From the NCBI GenBank assembly GCA_017984215.1, contig JAGOAA010000003.1, positions 62,001 through 126,000 of the forward strand: 64,000 bases of DNA. Reading direction: 5' to 3'. Position numbers and translations under genes: made by a program. The DNA comes from Cytophagaceae bacterium (GTDB taxonomy: Bacteria; Bacteroidota; Bacteroidia; Cytophagales; Spirosomataceae). Under the pieces are notes generated by a model. That model saw nothing but the letters and a program-made list of their open reading frames with translations. It made no database searches and had not been told where the DNA came from. Shown here in pieces: positions 16,559-24,961 of the stretch; positions within the stretch are counted from its first letter, which is position 1; the number at the start of each line of letters is the position of its first letter.

Positions 16559-16969
16559 ATGCCCATAAGTTATCAAGTAAATCCTCCGCTGACTGCATCC
16601 GATTTTGTCGACATCCTGCGTCGGTCTACCTTGGGTGAGCGCCGACCCTTGCACGATGCTGATGCTATGGAGCAAATGTTCCGGCATGGAAATGTCTATG
16701 TAGGTGCCTACGATGGAGATCAATTAGTGGGTATCGCCCGCGTGATGACCGACTTTGTTTTCACGAGTTATTTGTCTGATTTAGCTGTGGATGAAAAATA
16801 CCAACAGCAAGGAATCGGAAAGCAATTGATTCGAGAGGTTCAAAAAGCAATTCCAAAAGCCAAGATTATCTTGTTAGCGGCTCCCGCCGCGGAAGGATAT
16901 TACCCCAAAATTGGCATGCAACATCATGGACATTGTTACACACTAGCTCCTGCTGAGAACTTAGTGTAA
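16559..16969 (+). CDS. GNAT N-acetyltransferase
   Basis: 136 residues with an intact acetyl-CoA motif A: LSDLAVDEKYQQQGIGKQLIREVQ (QxxGIG at about residue 82). YVGAYDGDQLVGIARVMTD forms the preceding strands, and APAAEGYYPKIGMQHH the C-terminal part. This is the short single-domain type in which substrates range from amines to protein N-termini. The stop overlaps the end of the convergent esterase by 9 bases. A possible -7 box TAAATTTG lies at 16530-16537, but no good -33 element accompanies it. Confidence 0.85.
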   Translation: MPISYQVNPPLTASDFVDILRRSTLGERRPLHDADAMEQMFRHGNVYVGAYDGDQLVGIARVMTDFVFTSYLSDLAVDEKYQQQGIGKQLIREVQKAIPKAKIILLAAPAAEGYYPKIGMQHHGHCYTLAPAENLV

Positions 16970-18724
16970 TATCGCCAAGCGTTTACTATAGCTTGTGCCC
17001 GTGTCCGATTTAAATTGTACGAAGTAATTAGCACTGATCCATTGGGAAGCATCAATGCTTGTGTGGTAAAGTTTCTCTACGCGCTCCCGGTAAACACTTT
17101 TGCCTAACATGTCATAAACCTCTAGCGTACCAGTTGCTTGATTATCCCAATCAATGCGGATGAAATCTTCGCCCGGATTTGGCGAGCAAGTAAAATCAAA
17201 GTTCGCCTTGTCCAATACAATCACAGGGAAATTAGAAAAGGCAAACGCGCGCATGCCCATACTGTTTTTTATGTAAGGACCCGGAAAATTATATTCTCTT
17301 GATCCTGTCAGAAAATCACGGTGATAGTCCGGCAAATAACCGATCGTATTCCCTGAATATGCTTGCGTAAACGTGATGATAACTTCGTTGTTAACTGCCT
17401 CAATTGAACTAATATACGGCTCAAATGATCCAATATTCGTTTTATCCCAATAGAAGTATTTCGCTAATTTGGCTTTGATAGTATTCCCTTTTCCATCTAC
17501 GACGGTCGTATCCAATGTCACGCGCATATTTTGTCCTTCTTCGAAGACCAAGTGAATTTTATTTCGTTCTGTCTCCGACATAAAATAGGCCTTTTGGATG
17601 TTGGGGCTTTGAATCTCAACTGGATAAGGGCGTTTGTAAATTTGGTTCGAAATTAAACGGAAAAGTTCATTCGCTGTTTGGCGATAACCCGCATTCGTGT
17701 AGTGTAAACGATCTGCTAATACACCGGCATTCCCAACGGTCGCGAAGGATTTGACATACCCGTTTCGACTAATGGCTCGTTGGTCTTCCCGCAATTGCGA
17801 TGCGTTCTTGTTTGGGTATTCGTAGATTGTCAACTGCGGATTATAGACAAATTGCGCACTTGGAAAAAAGCGTTTATACTTTTGCAATAAGCTATTGAAT
17901 TTGCTCCCCCACGTATAGGGAACGTTCGAGTCGGCCGCTTCAGCTTCACCTTGTCGGTAGATAATGGCTTTCACCTTCGAGAGGGTCTTCGACTTTACCG
18001 CTTTGTAATACATGATGTTTCCACCATCGAGTTCCGTCATCTTCCCATCGAGTTTCAAATGCCAATCGATTCCACTTCCGCCCGCAGCCGAGTTAATGAT
18101 GGCAATGGGTATCTGCTCCGACTGATAAATCAAACGGGCAAGTTCAGCCGCAAAAGGTCCGATGCGCGCACGACCTGTTGCTAAGGACCAAAGTGTATCG
18201 GAAGGATTATAAGGGCCATAGTTTTCAGACCCTTGTACCAATCCAAAAGATCGACACCATTCCCCTTGATAAACTAAATCGTCGATAGGCCCAATCCATG
18301 CATTAGATTGCCCGGTTACATAAAATACATCTCCCGCAACCAAGTTGTTTCTACGAACAATTAAGGTCGAGTCGGCATTTTTGATGCCATATATTTCTAG
18401 CCCATACTCCGCTAATTCGGCTGGAATTTTTATAGACTCCGCCAATTTGGCTGTGCCATTGGTAAATTGTAAGGTGGATTTTTTATAGGTTTTAAGTATG
18501 CCATTCCGAAGCAAACGAACGGAATAAGATTGAAATTCATTGGATGTTAGGCTACCCTCAATAGTAATTGTCCCCAGGTTATCGCTTTCCCGTGGATAAA
18601 GTTGATAATCTTGCGGTAGCTGGCTGAACGTAAAAGCATTAAACTTTTGGCCTACAAGCACCTGTGTACTGAAGAAACCCAGTAACAAGACGAAGGAAAA
18701 TAATCGGTATTGCGTTTTTTTCAA
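16961..18724 (-). CDS. Sialate O-acetylesterase-like SGNH hydrolase with T9SS type A sorting domain
   Basis: 587 residues. The signal peptide MKKTQYRLFSFVLLLGFFSTQVLVG is cut before QKF. An N-terminal beta domain precedes the esterase core: DVFYVTGQSNAWIG near residue 133 (Ser nucleophile in GQSN), AAGGSGIDWH, IIYRQGEAEA, and a terminal DRLHYTNAGY (the catalytic D-x-x-H) near 340. The last ~75 residues, from CSPNPGEDFIRID to YSKRLAILH, match a type A T9SS C-terminal sorting domain, so the enzyme is exported to the cell surface or medium. It likely removes acetyl esters from glycans; sialic acid itself is not proven as substrate. Confidence 0.87.
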   Translation of the reverse strand: MKKTQYRLFSFVLLLGFFSTQVLVGQKFNAFTFSQLPQDYQLYPRESDNLGTITIEGSLTSNEFQSYSVRLLRNGILKTYKKSTLQFTNGTAKLAESIKIPAELAEYGLEIYGIKNADSTLIVRRNNLVAGDVFYVTGQSNAWIGPIDDLVYQGEWCRSFGLVQGSENYGPYNPSDTLWSLATGRARIGPFAAELARLIYQSEQIPIAIINSAAGGSGIDWHLKLDGKMTELDGGNIMYYKAVKSKTLSKVKAIIYRQGEAEAADSNVPYTWGSKFNSLLQKYKRFFPSAQFVYNPQLTIYEYPNKNASQLREDQRAISRNGYVKSFATVGNAGVLADRLHYTNAGYRQTANELFRLISNQIYKRPYPVEIQSPNIQKAYFMSETERNKIHLVFEEGQNMRVTLDTTVVDGKGNTIKAKLAKYFYWDKTNIGSFEPYISSIEAVNNEVIITFTQAYSGNTIGYLPDYHRDFLTGSREYNFPGPYIKNSMGMRAFAFSNFPVIVLDKANFDFTCSPNPGEDFIRIDWDNQATGTLEVYDMLGKSVYRERVEKLYHTSIDASQWISANYFVQFKSDTGTSYSKRLAILH

Positions 18725-18836
18725 TGCTTTATCAATTGAAGCACCAATTTACAATAAATCAGGACTTAAATAAAGGCCTCATGACCAATTAAATGATTTT
18801 TTTAAGGTTACAAATCTGCAAGTCCGTTTAAAGCAT

Positions 18837-18844
18837 TAACTTTG
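18837..18844 (+). promoter_or_regulatory. Possible -7 box TAACTTTG before the glycan operon
   Basis: TAACTTTG fits the Bacteroidota TAnnTTTG consensus and lies 25 bases before the ATG at 18869. The region ~19 bases upstream has only TTA instead of TTG, so the -33 element is weak. The 144-base gap to the divergent esterase gene otherwise shows nothing. Confidence 0.45.
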
Positions 18845-18868
18845 ACTTTAATATCATTAAGTCAACGC

Positions 18869-20569
18869 ATGAATGTAGTAATCTTTACGGGCGGGAATGG
18901 AAATGCGAATATCATTAAGCATTTAAAAGATATTCCCTACGTAAATTTAAGTCTTTTGATTAATGGCTATGATGATGGATTGTCCACCGGGATTATCCGT
19001 AGTGCCAATCAAGGCATGCTAGGACCATCTGATTTCCGAAAAAACTTCACCTACATCATTGACGATTTCACGGAATCCAATCGCAATGTCAAGCGCCTGT
19101 TTGAGCATCGCTTATCAGAGGGCGAGACGCATGATTTACTCAATTCTCCTGCCGAACTTATTGCTAAATTAGTAGGAAATCAATTCTTATTAGATGAACG
19201 AGCAGATGCCTTCATCAAGCAATATTTTGTTCTAGGCGCCAAACAATTGCTCGATTTTACTAAGCAATTTGATGAATTACGTGGATTTAGCGTGGGCAAT
19301 ATCGTCATGGGGGGCTTATTCGTGGAGACCAAGGACTTTAATTTGGCCTTGCGAAACTTGACGAATCAGTTTCAGTTGACAGCTCAGCTTATCAACGTAT
19401 CCACGGAAGATGATTCTAAATTAGTCGCTTTTGATGCAGACGAAAATCTGCTAAAAAATGAAGCGGATATCGTAAACTATCAAGGTGAAAAGCCCTTAAA
19501 GGCCTTTTATTTGCTCCCATTAGCGGCTTTATTTAGCCTCGATGATTCGAAATCCTATACAATTGCTGAGATTGAAGCACTAGCAAAAGTGCCTTCTATT
19601 TCCAAAGAAGCCAAGCTTGCCTTGGAAGAAGCGGATGTCATCATTTTTGGATCTGGTACGCAATTTTCATCATTGCTTCCTTCTTATCGAATTTGCCAAA
19701 AAGCTATTTTGGCGGCACCGGGGAAGAAGGTAGCCATCGTGAATAATCAATACGATAGCGATATTCGCAACATCAGTTTTGAGCAATTCATGGATCAAAT
19801 CTTGCGGGAAATTGACCCCATACAGACTGATTTCTTTGACGCAATTCTCGTAGACCGAGAAAGCTTGATTAAGCCGAAGACCATCACACCATCGATCATT
19901 GTTCAGCGCATCGCTGACGCAAATCTGAAGCATGATGGCCAAAAACTATGGAATTGGATTTGTCGGGCCATTGATATGCAGGATGGCGTTGTCATCATCG
20001 GTGTACATTTCTATGGGAATTCGTTGGGCTTAGTGGATAAACATTATCTGCCGGAAATCGAACGTTTAAATGCAGATACATCCCGTAAAATTCGTTTTGT
20101 TCTTGGAAAAGAAACAGCGAACGCGGCGTATCAATTGCATATTGATGCCTCCGGAAAAATTGCCTTGTTTGAGATAGATTCTTGGATTGATATTGTTCAA
20201 ATGACGCAGCTAGATGGCGTGATTGGTTCACGTTTTGAATCGAGAAGGCAGCTGATTCGATCACTTAAACATAATTTTGTTGAATCCAATCGCAACTTTG
20301 CCGTTGCCTTGGCAACTTCGTATTTTGTCAGCTTTGTTTACTTCTTGCGTTTTGGACGCATAAAGCCAGACCCATTGAGTGGGATATATTTGGTCAAAGG
20401 AAAATATGCGATTTCGTATCGGAATATCTCCCATTTTTTAAAGGAAGTTAACCGCATTCCGATGGTTAAATTGGCCTCGTTACCGATCGGCTACCGCACC
20501 TTTAAAGAGTTTAATCTGTTTGCAAAAGTTGGGACCGTTTTAAAGAATTTAGTAGGTCTTTATGTGTAG
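18869..20569 (+). CDS. CofD/YvcK-like protein with C-terminal glycosyltransferase-like extension
   Basis: 566 residues from ATG 18869 (a TTG at 18842 is also in frame). The N-terminal ~330 residues match the CofD/UPF0052 fold: VIFTGGNGNANII at residues 4-16, INGYDDGLSTG near 35, GNIVMGGLF and ADVIIFGSGTQFSSLLP near 260. CofD transfers a phospholactyl group to form F420; YvcK relatives bind UDP-sugars. CofD/YvcK alone is ~310-330 residues. The extra ~230 residues contain DGVIGSRF and PDPLSGIYLVKGKY, which resemble the C-terminal half of GT2/DPM1-type enzymes, without an obvious DxD. First gene of a six-gene operon; F420 synthesis is unlikely here. Confidence 0.7.
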   Translation: MNVVIFTGGNGNANIIKHLKDIPYVNLSLLINGYDDGLSTGIIRSANQGMLGPSDFRKNFTYIIDDFTESNRNVKRLFEHRLSEGETHDLLNSPAELIAKLVGNQFLLDERADAFIKQYFVLGAKQLLDFTKQFDELRGFSVGNIVMGGLFVETKDFNLALRNLTNQFQLTAQLINVSTEDDSKLVAFDADENLLKNEADIVNYQGEKPLKAFYLLPLAALFSLDDSKSYTIAEIEALAKVPSISKEAKLALEEADVIIFGSGTQFSSLLPSYRICQKAILAAPGKKVAIVNNQYDSDIRNISFEQFMDQILREIDPIQTDFFDAILVDRESLIKPKTITPSIIVQRIADANLKHDGQKLWNWICRAIDMQDGVVIIGVHFYGNSLGLVDKHYLPEIERLNADTSRKIRFVLGKETANAAYQLHIDASGKIALFEIDSWIDIVQMTQLDGVIGSRFESRRQLIRSLKHNFVESNRNFAVALATSYFVSFVYFLRFGRIKPDPLSGIYLVKGKYAISYRNISHFLKEVNRIPMVKLASLPIGYRTFKEFNLFAKVGTVLKNLVGLYV

Positions 20570-21173
20570 CCTATTGTTTGATTTTGATGGTACGTTATTT
20601 GATACAGATGCGGGGCATGAAGCAGCCTATCTGAAAACATTTGATGCATTTAATTTGGGCGAATGTCCTTCTTACGAAACACTCAAAGGCATCAAAACCA
20701 TCGATGTTTTTGCCCGCTATCAAGGTGTTTTTTCGGATACGCCAACGCTCGCCCAATACAAATCACAGACTTATCAGGCAAATTTAGCTGAAGTAAAAAC
20801 CTTAGTGGATTTGACTCTTTTGCAACAATTATCGGATAGGGGTTTTTCATTGTACATCGTCACGGGGGGAAGTCGAAAGTCTATTGATGCTTTACTCGAT
20901 TTACATCAAGCACGCCATTTGTTCAAAGGTGTCGTGACAGCAGAAGATTATGGCGCATCTAAACCCGATCCAGAACCCTTTTTGCATTGCATACGAAATT
21001 TTGACATCCAGGGTGAGGTACAAGGAATCGAAGATTCGATTCAAGGGATACAGAGTTTAAAAGCCGCGCATATACGTGCCGTTGGGGTGCATAACCCAGC
21101 TATTGAAAGTCTTTCAGATGTTTTTTATCCCTCGATTAACACCTATTTAACGGAACTAATTCAAACGCAATGA
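20562..21173 (+). CDS. HAD-superfamily phosphatase (HAD-IA)
   Basis: 203 residues, start overlapping the upstream stop by 8 bases. All four HAD motifs are present: DFDGTLFDTD with nucleophile D7 and D9 (motif I), IVTGGSRKS (motif II), the Lys in GASKPDPEPF (motif III) and GIEDSIQGIQ (motif IV). An alpha-helical cap sits between motifs I and II, as in phosphoglycolate phosphatases and beta-phosphoglucomutases. With a nucleotidyltransferase immediately downstream, dephosphorylation or interconversion of a sugar or polyol phosphate precursor is the likely job. Confidence 0.88.
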   Translation: MCSLLFDFDGTLFDTDAGHEAAYLKTFDAFNLGECPSYETLKGIKTIDVFARYQGVFSDTPTLAQYKSQTYQANLAEVKTLVDLTLLQQLSDRGFSLYIVTGGSRKSIDALLDLHQARHLFKGVVTAEDYGASKPDPEPFLHCIRNFDIQGEVQGIEDSIQGIQSLKAAHIRAVGVHNPAIESLSDVFYPSINTYLTELIQTQ

Positions 21174-21922
21174 AACAGATTTTAGCGATACCAGCAGCGG
21201 GGAAAGGAAGTCGATTACATAGCAACGTTCCTAAGCTTTTTACGACCGTTTCAGGGACTAAAACCGTGTTTGATTTTATCCTGGAATCCCTAAATCCTGA
21301 GATTGATCTCGTGCTCCTGTTATTAAGTCCCGAAGGCAAAGCCTATTTTGATACGCATGTGGCTGCTCAAGCGCCCGCACAGGTTCAGGTGTTAATTCAA
21401 AGAGAAGCCACCGGCATGTTTGATGCGGTTAACCAGCTCGTGTCCCATGTGCTATCGCTTTCGGAAGACTTCCGTTTGATTCTTCAATGGGGCGATCAGC
21501 CATTCTGCGACCAAGCACTTCACGATGCGATGTGGAAGGATTTGGCAAACCATGATGCGACGGTTCCCTTGGTTTGGGTCGAAAACCCCTATGTACAATA
21601 TCGCTTTTCTGAGCAAGGCCTTCAGGTGGCTGAACGCCGAGAGGAGGAAGCCGTGGACACACATGGATTTAAAGACATGGGGATTTTTGGTTTAAGCAAA
21701 AGCATCTTGGAGCAAACCTGGGCGGCTTATGCGAAGCAAGCCCAGCCAGGAAATGTGACGGGAGAAAAGAACTTTGTTAAATATATTGGTACCTTGCACC
21801 CGCAATTTAAGGTGTTTTGGCGCCTGGATCAGCCTTTTTATAAGTCGCTCGGGATTAATACCCCAGCCGAATTAGCGGAGGCAAAATTGTATGTAGAACA
21901 ACGCGAACAACTAACAAAATAG
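21170..21922 (+). CDS. NTP transferase (sugar-phosphate nucleotidyltransferase-like)
   Basis: 250 residues; ATGA overlap with the HAD gene. The nucleotide-binding motif AAGKGSR (residues 9-15) with P21-K22 is intact. ATGMFDAVNQL and LILQWGDQPFCD follow the order seen in GlmU-N, IspD and MobA-type enzymes, the GDQP taking the place of the metal-binding GD. The product should be an NDP- or CDP-activated sugar, polyol or phospho-acid, but base and substrate are not readable. Position between HAD, epimerase and GT genes supports precursor activation for a surface glycan. Confidence 0.82.
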   Translation: MKQILAIPAAGKGSRLHSNVPKLFTTVSGTKTVFDFILESLNPEIDLVLLLLSPEGKAYFDTHVAAQAPAQVQVLIQREATGMFDAVNQLVSHVLSLSEDFRLILQWGDQPFCDQALHDAMWKDLANHDATVPLVWVENPYVQYRFSEQGLQVAERREEEAVDTHGFKDMGIFGLSKSILEQTWAAYAKQAQPGNVTGEKNFVKYIGTLHPQFKVFWRLDQPFYKSLGINTPAELAEAKLYVEQREQLTK

Positions 21923-21923
21923 C

Positions 21924-22826
21924 ATGCTTTATTTAGTAACCGGAGGTGCCGGATTTATTGGAACGCATTTGTCGAATACCCTGATTGATGCAGGGCATCA
22001 AGTGCGTGTACTAGATGATATGTCATTCGGAGATGCCGAAAAGTTGCATCCCCAAGTACAACTTATCAAAGGTTCCATTCAAGATCTTTCCACTTGCGAA
22101 AAAGCAGTCGAAGGAGTTGATGGAATTTTCCACATGGCTGCCTTTTCGCGCAGCGGCCCTTCTTTTGACATGCCATTCGAATGCCACGATAGCAATGTGC
22201 TCGGTACGTTAAACGTATTAGCTGCGGCAAGAAATCAGGGGGTGAAACGCGTGGTTTATTCAGGTTCATCCACTTTTTACGGGAATCACCCGGGCGTTCA
22301 AAACGAACAAGACAAAGGCGATTTCCTTAATTTTTATGGGTTAACAAAGCATATTGGTGAATTATACGTTCAGCAATATGTTCGAAATTTTGGTTTAGAG
22401 GCAAACATCTTACGTTATTTTAATGTGTATGGCCCGGGCCAACCGACGACCGGAGCGTATGCGCTTGTCGTGGGTATTTTCCTTGATAAATATCGCAACA
22501 AACAAAGCCTCGAAATACATGGCAGCGGCGAACAACGCCGTGATTTTATCCATGTTTCGGATGTGGTGCAGGCCAACATCAAAGCCATGGAAACGGCGCA
22601 TGTAGGGGAAATATTCAATGTGGGATCAGGTATTAATTACTCAGTAAATGAGTTGGCCGACTTTTTCCCATTAGAAAAAAATCACACCGCTTCGCGTGCA
22701 GGGGATGCAAATACAACCCTCGCAGACGTGAAAAAGATTACAGAAATGTTAGGCTGGGCTCCGCAAATTACCTTGGAGGACGGAATTAAATCGATGATTC
22801 AAGCAATTGATGAAGAACTCAATTAG
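21924..22826 (+). CDS. NAD-dependent nucleotide-sugar epimerase/dehydratase
   Basis: 300 residues, extended short-chain dehydrogenase. NAD-binding GGAGFIG at residues 7-13, catalytic Y138-x-x-x-K142 (YGLTK), preceded by SGSSTFYGN, and RDFIHVSDVVQANIKAME near 210 as in GalE-type epimerases. It begins one base after the nucleotidyltransferase stop. Likely substrate is the nucleotide sugar used by the following glycosyltransferase; whether it epimerises at C4 or dehydrates is not clear. Confidence 0.9.
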   Translation: MLYLVTGGAGFIGTHLSNTLIDAGHQVRVLDDMSFGDAEKLHPQVQLIKGSIQDLSTCEKAVEGVDGIFHMAAFSRSGPSFDMPFECHDSNVLGTLNVLAAARNQGVKRVVYSGSSTFYGNHPGVQNEQDKGDFLNFYGLTKHIGELYVQQYVRNFGLEANILRYFNVYGPGQPTTGAYALVVGIFLDKYRNKQSLEIHGSGEQRRDFIHVSDVVQANIKAMETAHVGEIFNVGSGINYSVNELADFFPLEKNHTASRAGDANTTLADVKKITEMLGWAPQITLEDGIKSMIQAIDEELN

Positions 22827-23538
22827 TATTGTAACGGCGGCATTTAATGAATGCCCGGGGATTATTTCCTTGGTCAAGCAATGGCTTGCCTATGGGGAAA
22901 ATCATCCATCCATCGAGGCTATCGAAGTGATCGTCTGTGATGACTTTAGTGCCATCGAACAATACGAGCAATTAAGAGATGCATTTGTAGGCAATCCTCA
23001 AGTCACGATTTTACGGAACGCGCAGAATGAAGGCCCCGGATTTTCTTTTGCTCGGGCTATCGCGCAAGCCAAACATTCATGGACATTGATTACGGATTCC
23101 GATGGGCAATTCCCCATTGAAAATTTGGATGCCATGCTGCCGGGACTGTGGTCCACAGCATCCCGAATTGCCTTTACCTACCGAACACGAAAGTTTGATA
23201 ACTGGGTCAATCGTTTTGGCCAAAAAGCCTCAAACCGCTTGTGCAACTCCATTTATGGCTCTCGCTTGAACGACTTTTCATGTGCTTTTAAATTAGTCGA
23301 TACCAAGCTTTTGCAGACCTTGCAATTTGATGCGCGCTACATGAATTACTCGCTTGACCATTCCGGCAAATTGCTTGAAACGGGGCTCGATTACCAAGAA
23401 TTTGAAGTGACATGTACGCCCGCTCCTGCACGAAAAAGACCTTTGAAAGCTGAATATTTGCGGGCTCGAAACCGTTTCTTTTACATTACTTATTTATTTT
23501 TCAGCGTTTACCTGCGCAAAAAACGCGTGATATTTTAA
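22810..23538 (+). CDS. Family 2 glycosyltransferase
   Basis: 242 residues from ATG 22810, which overlaps the epimerase stop by 17 bases. GT-A fold with SIVTAAFNECPGI at the N-terminus, EVIVCDDFSA near 40, LITDSDGQFPIENLDAM (DxD metal site) near 97 and a C-terminal NDFSCAFKLVDTKLL region as in DPM1-like enzymes. Basic C-terminus (RARNRFFYITYLFFSVYLRKKR) may bind the membrane. It probably loads a sugar on a lipid carrier, to be used by the DUF6056 protein encoded next. Confidence 0.88.
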   Translation: MKNSISIVTAAFNECPGIISLVKQWLAYGENHPSIEAIEVIVCDDFSAIEQYEQLRDAFVGNPQVTILRNAQNEGPGFSFARAIAQAKHSWTLITDSDGQFPIENLDAMLPGLWSTASRIAFTYRTRKFDNWVNRFGQKASNRLCNSIYGSRLNDFSCAFKLVDTKLLQTLQFDARYMNYSLDHSGKLLETGLDYQEFEVTCTPAPARKRPLKAEYLRARNRFFYITYLFFSVYLRKKRVIF

Positions 23539-23543
23539 ATAAG

Positions 23544-24905
23544 ATGAAAAACCCTACGATTAGTCGAATTTTTGGTCGCGTGATATTTTTTGCTTGTTTT
23601 GGAAGCTGGGCGACCATGGTATTCATGATGCTTTACCTTGCCCAATTCAATACGCCTAACCTCGTCGATGATTTCTGTTTTGCCTGGGTCTCCAAAGAAT
23701 ATGGGGTATTAGCGGGCGCCTATTATTATTACATGGGTTGGAGTGGTCGCTATTTTGGCAACATTTTGATGCATTTGACGCCCTTGTTTTTTAGCTCAAG
23801 TTTTACGTTTTCAGGTATAAATACATACCTATTGTTAGCATTGGGTTTTGTAACCAACCTCTACCTCGTTCGTCGCATGACGGATTTACCTTTTCGGTCT
23901 ACCCGACTTTGGGCGAGCGTCTTTTTGATTCAGGCAGCTGCGCTCTATTCCATATCGGGCATGTATCAGTGGTTTTACTGGTTTTCGGGCATCTACTACT
24001 ATGCTTCCCTGCAACTGGTGATCTTGTTTTTCGTGGTTTATTTTTTCGAAAAGCCCTCGCGGCTTCGCACCGGAATACTCGCCGGATTACTGTTTTGTAT
24101 CATGGGGAGTAGTGAAATCAGCATGTTGCTATTAACGGGGGTATTTTGGGGGTACCAATTGTGGAAATGGCGATTTAAAGGACCTATAAACGCGGAACTT
24201 TATTTGTTATTAGGTATTTGGCTCGTTGGCTTTTTACTTGTGATGTTATCTCCTGGCAATCAAGTGCGCGCAGTCACAAATGTACCGCTCGCGGATGGAA
24301 TTCATATTTTGTTATCCAATGTCAAAGAATTAATTCGTCAGTTTTTTTCTTCGCCATTTATGTGGGCAAGCTTCCTATGGGTACTGTTTGTGTTAGAACT
24401 TCCCAAAAGCTATGTGCGCATGTCGATCCTGGACATGCTTGTCTTGACCGCCCTATTCTTTATTTCGATTATTGTTAGCTTTATTCCCCTTTCTTTTGCG
24501 TTAGGAGAGGTGCATATACCCGAGCGAATCATTAGCTTGTTTTTATTATACATGCTGATGTTTGTCTGTTTTATTGTCTTACAACTCAAGTCGGTTTGGG
24601 GAGGCCTTCACCTCAATAGGATTTCCGTTTTGGTGTTGGTATTTATCGGTTTGGGAATCTATAAAAGCAAAAACTTCGACCTACTTAGTCGTGAGATTAG
24701 CTCAGGAAATGCCCAGGCATATAGTCAAGAATATCGTGCTCGATTTGAGCAAATCCGCTTATCCAAAACGGATAGCGTGGAAGTAGCTCCTTTGAAAAAT
24801 CACTCAGCGCTTTTCTTTACGGAGGACCTCTCGACGGACCCTAAACACCTGTGGTGTAAATGCGTCGCAAATTATTACGGTAAAAAAGCAGTAAATCGAA
24901 AGTAG
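23544..24905 (+). CDS. DUF6056-type polytopic membrane protein (GT-C-like)
   Basis: 453 residues with about eleven TM segments. After the first helix comes NLVDDFCFAWVSKEYGVLAGAYYYYMGWSGRYFG, the family hallmark with an acidic pair near residue 41, as in GT-C enzymes that use polyprenyl-linked sugars. EISMLLLTGVFWGYQ and LVMLSPGNQVRA are further conserved-looking stretches. It closes the six-gene operon five bases after the GT2 gene. A lipid-sugar-dependent glycosyltransferase is the likely role (inference). Confidence 0.75.
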   Translation: MKNPTISRIFGRVIFFACFGSWATMVFMMLYLAQFNTPNLVDDFCFAWVSKEYGVLAGAYYYYMGWSGRYFGNILMHLTPLFFSSSFTFSGINTYLLLALGFVTNLYLVRRMTDLPFRSTRLWASVFLIQAAALYSISGMYQWFYWFSGIYYYASLQLVILFFVVYFFEKPSRLRTGILAGLLFCIMGSSEISMLLLTGVFWGYQLWKWRFKGPINAELYLLLGIWLVGFLLVMLSPGNQVRAVTNVPLADGIHILLSNVKELIRQFFSSPFMWASFLWVLFVLELPKSYVRMSILDMLVLTALFFISIIVSFIPLSFALGEVHIPERIISLFLLYMLMFVCFIVLQLKSVWGGLHLNRISVLVLVFIGLGIYKSKNFDLLSREISSGNAQAYSQEYRARFEQIRLSKTDSVEVAPLKNHSALFFTEDLSTDPKHLWCKCVANYYGKKAVNRK

Positions 24906-24961
24906 GGATAGGCAGAAAGATTTTTTTTGGTAACTTGTTTGTTCATCAATAAAGCATACCT

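Noticed and set aside
18869-20569. F420 biosynthesis (true CofD)
   Set aside because: No CofC, CofE or CofG/H genes are nearby, the phylum generally lacks F420, and the protein is far longer than CofD.
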